DNA of 5,125 bases from Kiritimatiellia bacterium. Lineage in GTDB: Bacteria; Verrucomicrobiota; Kiritimatiellia; SLAD01. Of the stretch, positions 1-5,125 are shown piece after piece (the first letter of the stretch is position 1; every line of letters starts with the position of its first letter). The stretch lies in NCBI GenBank assembly GCA_007126995.1, contig SLAD01000412.1, positions 1-5,125 on the forward strand, in the 5' to 3' direction. The position numbers and the translations under genes were made by a program. Below the pieces are notes generated by a model. The model was not told where the DNA came from, ran no database searches, and was given only the letters and a program-made list of their open reading frames with translations.

Positions 1-719
1 ATGAGCAGGGCAAATACCCGGCCAGCCCCCTGCTCAAGCGGGTTTCCAAGGATCTAGCCGGCTTTGCGCCGGTGCGCTGGGTCGCGCAACTGCCGCCACA
101 AACCGGCATACTGGCGAGCGACGATATCCGCGGCAGTTTCATGAGCAACTGTATCGCCCACTTGGAACTGCGGATGCCTGAAGACCTGGGGTTGCTGGGC
201 GTGGGTAACGACAGCATCCGCTGCGAGACCACCCTTGTGCCGATGTCCAGCATTGATCTCCCCGCGCAGGAGGTAGGCTACGAGGCGGCGCGGAGCCTTG
301 AGCTGATCCTGCGAGGCAGAAAACGCATCCGGTTCCCCCAATTCCGACCGCCCACAGGCGTCATCGAACGGCAATCAACCGATCTCCTCAAAGTCGAGCA
401 TCCGAACGTCGCCAAAGCGTTGGCCTTCATGCAGGCGGAAGGGCGCCATAAATTGCCGGCCGAAACCATTGCGCGAACGGCCGGCATGTCCTTGCGCTCG
501 CTGGAGCGCGCGTTCCAGAAAGTGCTCGGGCGCACCATCCAACAGGAACTTATTCGCATTCGTCTCGAGTGGGCCAAGCGCGACCTGCGCGCTACGGATC
601 ACAACCTTGACCAGGTGGGCGCGGAATGCGGGCTGAATAGCGGCGTGTATTTGAGCCAGCTCTTTAAGAAGGTCGAAGGCATCTCGCCCGGCGAGTACCG
701 CCGCCAGTTCCAGCATTGA
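1..719 (+). CDS. XylR-like AraC-family transcriptional regulator, 3' part (5' end outside window)
   Basis: This is a DNA-binding regulator that combines a LacI/periplasmic-binding-like sugar sensor with a C-terminal AraC helix-turn-helix pair, the layout of XylR-type regulators. The reading frame (codons from base 3) is open to the window edge. It gives 238 residues, where full-length relatives have about 380-400, so roughly the first 40% is missing. Numbering from base 3, residues 34-104 are the end of the sensor: TGILASDDIRG, then MPEDLGLLGVGND and a VGYEAARSLELIL helix, all typical of LacI-type effector domains. Residues 151-176 form the first AraC helix-turn-helix (AETIARTAGMSLRSLERAF). 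Residues 201-234 form the second and end in the family signature ISPGEYRR. A GTG at base 72 is internal to the sensor domain and is not the start. The ligand cannot be read from this part; a sugar released by the neighbouring enzymes is the natural guess. The family assignment is firm, the target genes are inferred. Confidence 0.93.
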   Translation, partial: EQGKYPASPLLKRVSKDLAGFAPVRWVAQLPPQTGILASDDIRGSFMSNCIAHLELRMPEDLGLLGVGNDSIRCETTLVPMSSIDLPAQEVGYEAARSLELILRGRKRIRFPQFRPPTGVIERQSTDLLKVEHPNVAKALAFMQAEGRHKLPAETIARTAGMSLRSLERAFQKVLGRTIQQELIRIRLEWAKRDLRATDHNLDQVGAECGLNSGVYLSQLFKKVEGISPGEYRRQFQH

Positions 720-733
720 CGGGCTACTCTTGA

Positions 734-754
734 GCGGTGCCTCAGCCGCCTTTT
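734..754 (+). terminator. weak candidate terminator after the regulator
   Basis: GCGG (734-737) pairs with CCGC (746-749), with one further T-G wobble and a six-base loop, followed directly by CTTTTA. It lies 15 bases after the regulator stop. The stem is short and the T run has only four bases, so this is a tentative intrinsic terminator. Confidence 0.3.
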
Positions 755-790
755 ACCCCCCCCTGTCGTAATTCCCTAACAGTTCTGCGC

Positions 791-827
791 CATCCCATAT
801 AGCCAATCGGACCTCATCCCATGTAGC
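791..827 (+). promoter_or_regulatory. pair of 13-bp direct repeats upstream of the PEP-CTERM gene, candidate operator
   Basis: CATCCCATATAGC (791-803) is repeated as CATCCCATGTAGC (815-827) with a single mismatch. The copies are 24 bp apart start to start and lie in the same orientation, 58-94 bases before the PEP-CTERM start codon. AraC-family proteins commonly bind two direct half-sites about two helical turns apart, and such a regulator is encoded immediately upstream. Binding by that regulator is therefore plausible but inferred. A poor sigma70-like match overlaps the first copy: CTAACA at 776-781, a 16-base spacer, and TATAGC at 798-803. If that is the promoter, a protein on these repeats would probably block or reposition RNA polymerase. 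I did not find a copy of the repeat in the divergent 4155-4309 region. Confidence 0.4.
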
Positions 828-884
828 TTTGCGCACAGGAATGGAAAAGGGTTTCTGTACACGCATCATGCAGGAGAAACAGGA

Positions 885-1595
885 ATGAAGAAATTATGTT
901 TAGGATTGGCGCTAGTCTTGTTGGCTTCGATAACGCAAGCCGATCTGATTGCAAATTGGAAGCTGCAGGGGCTATCCAATAGTAATGATAACCCGCCCAG
1001 CTCTGGAGTGGCTACATGGGATGCGGAGAATTCACACGCCAACATTGACAGTGGGATTCTATCCCGTGGCGCTGGCGCGAACCCCGTAAGCACATTGAAA
1101 GACACATTTGCATGGCGCAATGCAGATGAATCAAGTTTGGCGGATGCCATAACGGGTGACCGTTACGCGGCTTTTACAATAACCGCTGAGAGTGGGTATC
1201 ACTTCAGTGTTACAGAGGTGGAATTTTGGCTTTCGATCGTGGACTTGAGTCAGGGGCGGGAACTGGCCTTGTTTTCGGATGCCACCGGATTGACCGCGAG
1301 TGATGCACTTTGGACGCTTACCCCAGACAATAATAAAGCACAGTACACGATCGATCTCTCTAGTGAATCGATTGAAGATGTGACCTCCGTGGAGTTTCGT
1401 TTGTATGCTTGGGGAGCAGACAACGAATGGCGAGCACAAGGATTCGGTTTCGATAACGACTGGGGCGATCCCAACCGCGAAATCGGCCTGAGCGTGAGCG
1501 GCTCAGTTGAGCTTATCCCCGAACCCGGCACGATTGCTCTTCTCAGCATGGGCTTCATCGGACTTGTTGCGGCCCGCCGCCGCATGCGCGCGTAA
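885..1595 (+). CDS. PEP-CTERM sorting domain-containing exported protein, passenger domain unrecognised
   Basis: This 236-residue protein is exported and sorted to the cell surface. Residues 1-19 are a Sec signal peptide: MKK, a hydrophobic stretch LCLGLALVLLASI, then TQA before Asp20. The C-terminus is a classical PEP-CTERM signal: Pro-Glu-Pro at 212-214, a hydrophobic helix at about 216-230, then Arg231-233 and a short basic tail. Such tails are processed by an exosortase, which is not encoded here. The passenger region, residues 20-210, is acidic and rich in Ser, Asn and aromatic residues, with alternating polar and hydrophobic strands (YAAFTITAESGYHF, VEFRLYAWGA) that suggest a beta-sandwich. 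I recognise no catalytic motif. The start is supported by AGGAG at 872-876, eight bases before the ATG, and by the signal peptide. By eye the gene is more AT-rich than its neighbours. Its role is unknown; surface or matrix protein, or glycan binding, would fit. Confidence 0.9.
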   Translation: MKKLCLGLALVLLASITQADLIANWKLQGLSNSNDNPPSSGVATWDAENSHANIDSGILSRGAGANPVSTLKDTFAWRNADESSLADAITGDRYAAFTITAESGYHFSVTEVEFWLSIVDLSQGRELALFSDATGLTASDALWTLTPDNNKAQYTIDLSSESIEDVTSVEFRLYAWGADNEWRAQGFGFDNDWGDPNREIGLSVSGSVELIPEPGTIALLSMGFIGLVAARRRMRA

Positions 1596-1626
1596 GCTTC
1601 CAGCAATTTTCTTCATACTCCTTAAG

Positions 1627-1659
1627 AGAACGCCCCGCTAAATGCAGGGCGTTTTCTTT
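1627..1659 (+). terminator. intrinsic terminator of the PEP-CTERM gene
   Basis: AACGCCC (1629-1635) pairs perfectly with GGGCGTT (1647-1653). The stem extends outward by an A-T and a G-T pair, and inward past one mismatch by two G-C pairs (1637-1638 with 1644-1645), leaving a TAAAT loop. A TTTTCTTT tract follows. It begins 32 bases after the PEP-CTERM stop. The opposite strand reads TTCTCTT after the stem, so it may also weakly stop transcripts coming from the convergent hydrolase gene. Confidence 0.85.
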
Positions 1660-1708
1660 GGGCTGATGCTTCCGGGCATTAGCGTCTTACGGGAAAGCGA
1701 ACACAACT

Positions 1709-1777
1709 GTAGCCGGGCTCGCTGGGTCAGGGATGAAACCTGCGTCAGGAAACCACGGACAGGAATGTCCGTGCTCC
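1709..1777. repeat. REP/BIME-like element: two hairpins with GTAG and GGAG heads in opposite orientation
   Basis: On the + strand, GTAG (1709-1712) is followed by an imperfect stem: CCGGGCTC (1713-1720), loop GCT, GGGTCAGG (1724-1731), with two wobbles and one mismatch. Facing it, CACGGACA (1754-1761), loop GGAA and TGTCCGTG (1766-1773) form a perfect 8-bp stem followed by CTCC (1774-1777). Read on the - strand, this second arm is a GGAG head plus hairpin. GTAG or GGAG tetranucleotides 5' of a short hairpin are the recognised layout of REP sequences mobilised by RAYT (Y1-type TnpA_REP) transposases, and inverted pairs of them form BIMEs. The linker contains a near-repeat: CTGGGTCAGG (1722-1731) and CTGCGTCAGG (1740-1749), the latter inside a small CCTG-CGT-CAGG hairpin. 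The location between two convergent genes is typical. No transposase is present here. The element may also protect or end the hydrolase transcript. Confidence 0.65.
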
Positions 1778-1811
1778 ATCGCCGACAAACCCACCGAGAT
1801 TCCGCGGCGGC

Positions 1812-4154
1812 CTACTCCACCGTCCATTGCAGCACGGTCATCGAGTGCGGGGGGAGGATAATCTCCGACCCGGACGCAAATTCCTCCAGTAGGCCAGAGG
1901 TGATTCCAACCTGCGGTGCGGGCAATTCGAGTTCATTGTGCGCATTGATATCGTCCGCGCCCAAGCGCGTCCACAAGGCGGACTGGCCCGCAACAGTGTC
2001 TCTGAACTCCACCAAGGCCGTAACGGGGCGCTCCACTTCCAGGTTCAACAGGATCATCGAGCGCATCGGCCCATCCGCAAACGGCAAGGCCCGAACGGCG
2101 GGCCACTGGCGCGCCTCTTTCCATGTTCGCGCATTCATATCGTATACCGGCGCTTCATACATGGGGACCCGGCCCTCATAGGCCACTTTCAACAAATCTC
2201 CGCCCAACGCCACATTCGCCAACTGCAACGCCTGCCAGTGCGGCCGGTAACGCACCTCCTCGTTCTTCATACTGAGCACCGCGCCGAATAACCGCACGTC
2301 CTTGATCTGATAGGCCGTATTGATATGGCCGAACATGGTGAAGAAACACTGATTGCGCGCCCCGTGTTCCTGCAGCATGATCAACTTGTTTTGCGCGATG
2401 TTGAGGGCCCCGCCCAGGCTTTGCAGAAACCGGTTCCGGAACTCAGAGGAAGCCTCTCCATCCGCGGCGTGATGATTGGTTTCGTATACCGCTAGTTCCA
2501 GTCCGTGCTCTCGCGTGGCCGCCGCGTTGGCCTGCATCCCTTCATGTTCCAGCAAATGGGCGGGCGCGTACCCGAATAACCAGCGATAGAGCGCCCGCTG
2601 ATCGCTGCCTAAGCGCTCCTCGACTTCCGGATCAAGGCGGTGAATCAAGTAGGTAGCAATGGCGAACAGATCGGCATTCGATGTATCGGCGATAATCCGC
2701 CGGTTCAACCAGTGGTTGACGTTCTGGCCCGCGCTACTGAACACGATATTGGGGCGATACCATTTGGAATTCCGCCCCGCCTCGAAGAGCTCGCGCCAGT
2801 ACTCCGGGCCGCTGTAGCCGCTCGACATAAAGGGGCCCCACTGATTCCACGCTTCGTTACCGAATTCGACAATGATCTCGTTAAAGACCTCCGTCCAGGG
2901 TTCTTCCTGGCCGAGCTGAGCTCGCAAGCGCCCCAGCCCCGTATCTGCCGGCGCCGCTATATACTCCATGAACTGCTCCAGCTCTTCCGCCGTCAACACG
3001 CCCGGCAGGCAATACCAAGGATCCGCGCCGATCTCCTTGCACAACTCATAGAATTCGTGCATCGAGAATCGATGCGTAAACGGTCCGCCTTCCGGACCCG
3101 CTTTCATCCAAGGGGAACCGCTGAACCGGAACGATTGAATGGGCGGGCGTATGGCATTCGGGATCGTGTTCCCGCCCATTTGCAGAAACCGAAGCACCCC
3201 GGGCTGAAGACGCCGCAATTGGTCGACAAACAAGTCACTGAATGCGGTGGGATTACGACCCACATGACGAAACAAGATATCATCAATCAACACGACACCC
3301 CGCTCAACTTCGATCAAGGCGGTAAAGATGTTTCCGGCGAACTCATCCACGGTGAATGCAAAGGCGAAATCGGACCATTCCCGCTCGACCTTCACCTGCT
3401 CCCGACCCGGCCCGCTAATCGTAATGCGGGGATTCCCCGCCACCGCCCGGGCGCGGAAACTCAACGTCCAGTCACCGCGCACCTCGGCAAATTCCGTGTA
3501 GCGCCCGGGGATGCGGATGTATGCCTTATCCTCCCGCCCGTCCATCTGGAGCGCTGTGTACCCGAAAGAGTCGGGAGCCGTGTCGCCCTGAACCAGCTCA
3601 TGACCCGGCGAGGTCCAGAAACCGCCACGTGTGACGTTGAAGTGTCCTTCGGACAAGCCGTTGCGTTCGATCATCACCGCGCAATTGTTTCCCGGGTTGG
3701 CCGGAACAGGGCGATCAAAAAGGATGAAATCAATCTCGCGTTGCTGGTTTCCGTCGTCAAACACGCGCCGCTCCACACCGGCTACCCGCCCCGTCATGCC
3801 TTTCCCGGGCCCGTTGAGTATCCGAAAACTCGCGCCTTCTGTTCGCCGCCAAACCTCATGATCTTCCGGCACGGTCGTAATTGCCTGCCAAGTGAACAAT
3901 CCTTCTTCGGTCTGTTGCGGGCCCCAGAAGATCGACCGATACATCGTGCCTTCGAAATTGAACGCGGCGCGCGTCTTGGAAATGGAGCCGGCATCCCAGC
4001 CGGTATCATCGATGTTCATGCCGAATCGTTTCACGTCAGCCACGTGAACCTCGTCGGAAATGACGATGCGAAACGGCTCGGCAAAGGCACCGGTCACGTA
4101 TCCGATCATCAACAGCCCGGTCACCCCCGTCATTCGCCACAGATTCGCTATCAT
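1812..4154 (-). CDS. secreted GH-A-clan glycoside hydrolase, GH51-like core with inserted carbohydrate-binding-like domain
   Basis: This 780-residue exported enzyme is predicted to hydrolyse glycosidic bonds by a retaining mechanism. Residues 1-25 are a signal peptide with a likely AFA cleavage site before Glu26. Residues about 40-75 (RFGMNIDDTGWDAG, then NFEGTMYRSIF) look like the first barrel strand region. Residues about 170-298 resemble a jelly-roll carbohydrate-binding module that ends VVLIDDILF. The main barrel follows: LQPGVLRFLQMGGNT (316-330), then EFYELCKEIGADPW (367-380) and the acid/base motif IVEFGNEAWN with Glu434. The candidate nucleophile is Glu558 in LAVYETN, 124 residues later, a normal clan GH-A spacing. 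Residues about 695-780 are a C-terminal beta-sandwich ending HSMTVLQW, as in GH51-type arabinofuranosidases. The ATG at 4154 is chosen because it gives a clean signal peptide and has GAGGAG five bases upstream; a longer frame starting at 4322 would run into the divergent sulfatase. Substrate unknown; arabinofuranosidase is one possibility. The fold is fairly sure, the exact family is not. Confidence 0.85.
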   Translation of the reverse strand: MIANLWRMTGVTGLLMIGYVTGAFAEPFRIVISDEVHVADVKRFGMNIDDTGWDAGSISKTRAAFNFEGTMYRSIFWGPQQTEEGLFTWQAITTVPEDHEVWRRTEGASFRILNGPGKGMTGRVAGVERRVFDDGNQQREIDFILFDRPVPANPGNNCAVMIERNGLSEGHFNVTRGGFWTSPGHELVQGDTAPDSFGYTALQMDGREDKAYIRIPGRYTEFAEVRGDWTLSFRARAVAGNPRITISGPGREQVKVEREWSDFAFAFTVDEFAGNIFTALIEVERGVVLIDDILFRHVGRNPTAFSDLFVDQLRRLQPGVLRFLQMGGNTIPNAIRPPIQSFRFSGSPWMKAGPEGGPFTHRFSMHEFYELCKEIGADPWYCLPGVLTAEELEQFMEYIAAPADTGLGRLRAQLGQEEPWTEVFNEIIVEFGNEAWNQWGPFMSSGYSGPEYWRELFEAGRNSKWYRPNIVFSSAGQNVNHWLNRRIIADTSNADLFAIATYLIHRLDPEVEERLGSDQRALYRWLFGYAPAHLLEHEGMQANAAATREHGLELAVYETNHHAADGEASSEFRNRFLQSLGGALNIAQNKLIMLQEHGARNQCFFTMFGHINTAYQIKDVRLFGAVLSMKNEEVRYRPHWQALQLANVALGGDLLKVAYEGRVPMYEAPVYDMNARTWKEARQWPAVRALPFADGPMRSMILLNLEVERPVTALVEFRDTVAGQSALWTRLGADDINAHNELELPAPQVGITSGLLEEFASGSEIILPPHSMTVLQWTVE

Positions 4155-4159
4155 CCGCA

Positions 4160-4165
4160 CTCCTC
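4160..4165 (-). promoter_or_regulatory. Shine-Dalgarno of the glycoside hydrolase (decides its start)
   Basis: On the - strand, GAGGAG lies five bases before the ATG at 4154. It fixes the start of the hydrolase at the residue that begins a proper signal peptide, 56 codons inside the longest open frame. An 8-bp palindrome, TCGATCGA (4164-4171), overlaps its upstream edge and could be an operator or chance. Confidence 0.75.
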
Positions 4166-4191
4166 GATCGATGTTTATCAAGTTGCCCGAT

Positions 4192-4219
4192 AGAATATGG
4201 CACAGCGAGGAACCGTCAC
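4192..4219 (-). promoter_or_regulatory. candidate sigma70-like promoter of the glycoside hydrolase
   Basis: On the - strand, GTGACG (4219-4214) is separated by 16 bases from TATTCT (4197-4192). Each box matches four of six consensus positions. The -10 box ends 37 bases before the start codon. The match is modest and PVC promoters are poorly defined, so treat this as a candidate only. Confidence 0.3.
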
Positions 4220-4309
4220 CTATACGGGAATACGAAAAAGAGTATCGCGCACACGACACCGCGCCCAACGCCCCTTTACGCGGCGGGCTAAATAGCTCAG
4301 CATACACCC

Positions 4310-5125
4310 ATGTCCGCCACATCGGATCGCCCCAATATCCTCATCCTGCTGACCGATCAGCAGCGCTACGACACCATCGCGGCGGCGGGCCACCCGCACA
4401 TGATCACGCCGAACCTGGACCGGCTGGTGCGGGAGGGCTGCCTGTTCGATCAAGCCCATTCACCAAATCCAATTTGCGTTCCGGCGCGGCACGATCTATT
4501 GACCGGGGCGCCCGGACACGTGCATGGCTATTTTGACAACAGCGAGCGCCCCATCGCCGATCCCGGCACCCCCACGCTGCCCGGCGTTTTCGCCCGTCAC
4601 GGCTATCGCACGGCGCTAATTGGGAAAGGTCATTTCCACCCGCCCACCACGGCCTACGGCTATCAGGAAACCCTGTTAATGGAGGAGATTCCGAAAAGCG
4701 TGGATGATGATGCGTATTTGCAGTTTCTGGCCTCACGCGGACTCGCCGATCTTCGAAATATTCATGGCGTGCGGTCCATGATCTATCACGAACCGCAAGC
4801 GCCCATAATGAGCGAGGCGAACGGTGGCACCCGTTGGGTTGGACAACGCGCTGCGCAATGGATCGCCGACAACGGCGACGCACCGTTCCTGCTCTCCTGC
4901 CACTGGATCGCGCCACATCCGCCTTGGACCATTCCCGCCAATAAGGCCGGGCTTTATGCAAACCGTGTGCTGCCCGGGTCGGCACCCGGACCTCGGGGCA
5001 CCCCGTTCCCCAAGGCGCCCAGCACATACTACGGCGATGACGACTCGCCAGAGGAAAAGCGCCGGATCCGCGAAGCCTATTACACATCCGTCACCATGGT
5101 GGACGAGGCCGTCGGCCTCGTGCTG
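4310..5125 (+). CDS. formylglycine-dependent sulfatase, 5' part (3' end outside window)
   Basis: This is a type I sulfatase that hydrolyses sulfate esters, probably on a sugar. The visible 272 residues are about half of the usual 450-550. RPNILILLTDQQRYD (7-21) is the first core strand with metal ligand Asp16. PHMITPNLDRLVREG follows. CVPARHDLLTG (56-66) is the canonical C-x-P-x-R-x(4)-TG motif, in which Cys56 is converted to formylglycine and Arg60 stabilises it. GKGHFHP (105-111) supplies the conserved Lys106 and His108. SCHWIAPHPPW (196-206) is the usual S-x-H-x-x-x-PHPPW segment. An in-frame TAA at 4289-4291 with no other start codon before 4310 fixes this ATG, although no Shine-Dalgarno is evident. 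The core strand begins at residue 7, so there is no room for a signal peptide and the enzyme is predicted to be cytoplasmic. It needs a formylglycine-generating enzyme or anaerobic maturase encoded elsewhere. Substrate is unknown; the TDQQR subtype also includes phosphonate monoester hydrolases and choline sulfatases. Confidence 0.93.
   Translation, partial: MSATSDRPNILILLTDQQRYDTIAAAGHPHMITPNLDRLVREGCLFDQAHSPNPICVPARHDLLTGAPGHVHGYFDNSERPIADPGTPTLPGVFARHGYRTALIGKGHFHPPTTAYGYQETLLMEEIPKSVDDDAYLQFLASRGLADLRNIHGVRSMIYHEPQAPIMSEANGGTRWVGQRAAQWIADNGDAPFLLSCHWIAPHPPWTIPANKAGLYANRVLPGSAPGPRGTPFPKAPSTYYGDDDSPEEKRRIREAYYTSVTMVDEAVGLVL

Larger units (their letters stand above)
4155..4309. other. divergent intergenic region between hydrolase and sulfatase
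   Basis: These 155 bases must hold the start signals of both divergent genes, so a single regulator could control both from here. On the sulfatase side I see no convincing -35/-10 pair. There is a small inverted repeat, GCTA-AA-TAGC (4287-4296), extendable by a G-T wobble and a G-C pair, 13 bases before the sulfatase ATG. Around 4226-4246 an ATAC/GTAT inverted pair flanks an A-rich stretch. None of these is strong on its own. Confidence 0.5.

Noticed and set aside
72..74. GTG as a start codon for the regulator
   Set aside because: The frame stays open upstream to the window edge and the residues there continue the sensor domain, so the gene is cut by the window rather than starting here.
54..374. 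106-codon - strand open frame opposite the regulator
   Set aside because: The opposite strand encodes a clear LacI-like sensor segment, and this frame shows no domain or ribosome binding site.
829..861. TTGCGC ... TGTACA as a promoter of the PEP-CTERM gene
   Set aside because: The spacer is 21 bases, too long for sigma70, and the -10 match is only three of six.
1642..2181. 179-codon + strand open frame starting inside the terminator loop
   Set aside because: It begins in the PEP-CTERM terminator, crosses the REP-like element and continues antisense to the hydrolase. The composition is non-protein-like.
2640..4193. 517-codon open frame on the + strand, antisense to the glycoside hydrolase
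   Set aside because: It lies almost wholly inside the hydrolase gene, is rich in Arg, His and Pro as expected of antisense frames in GC-rich genes, and has no recognisable domain.
4155..4322. 56-codon N-terminal extension of the hydrolase to an ATG at 4322
   Set aside because: It would overlap the divergent sulfatase start, bury the signal peptide and ignore the GAGGAG ribosome binding site at 4160-4165.
4404..5087. 227-codon open frame on the - strand, antisense to the sulfatase
   Set aside because: The + strand frame carries all sulfatase motifs. The antisense product is Arg- and Cys-rich with no domain, so it is a shadow.

Overview
This window looks like a polysaccharide-degradation locus from a member of the PVC superphylum, most likely Verrucomicrobiota or Kiritimatiellota. 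I infer this from three features seen together: a XylR-type AraC regulator with a LacI-like sensor half, a PEP-CTERM surface protein, and a GH-A-clan glycoside hydrolase divergent from a formylglycine-type sulfatase. GC content is fairly high, roughly 60% by eye, except in the PEP-CTERM gene, which is visibly more AT-rich.

Layout. Positions 1-719 (+) hold the 3' part of a sugar-sensing AraC/XylR-like regulator whose 5' end lies outside the window. A 165-base gap follows, with a weak terminator-like hairpin, a C8 tract and two near-identical 13-bp direct repeats. Positions 885-1595 (+) encode a 236-residue exported PEP-CTERM protein that ends at a strong intrinsic terminator (1627-1659). Between this terminator and the next gene lies a two-hairpin element (1709-1777). 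Its arms carry GTAG and GGAG head tetranucleotides in opposite orientation, the signature of REP/BIME-type elements. Positions 1812-4154 (-) encode a 780-residue secreted glycoside hydrolase with a jelly-roll-like insert and a GH51-like catalytic core. A 155-base divergent intergenic region follows, and 4310-5125 (+) is the 5' part of a sulfatase that runs off the window.

How the parts may fit together (inference). The regulator would sense a sugar and control nearby catabolic genes. The exported hydrolase would attack a polysaccharide outside the cytoplasm. The sulfatase has no visible signal peptide, so it would desulfate imported sugars or oligosaccharides inside the cell. The PEP-CTERM protein would be surface-sorted by an exosortase encoded elsewhere. 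The sulfatase points to a sulfated, perhaps marine, glycan, but the sequence does not identify the substrate. I found no RNA gene, CRISPR array or transposase. The most unusual items are the REP-like double hairpin, the divergent hydrolase architecture and the direct-repeat operator candidate.
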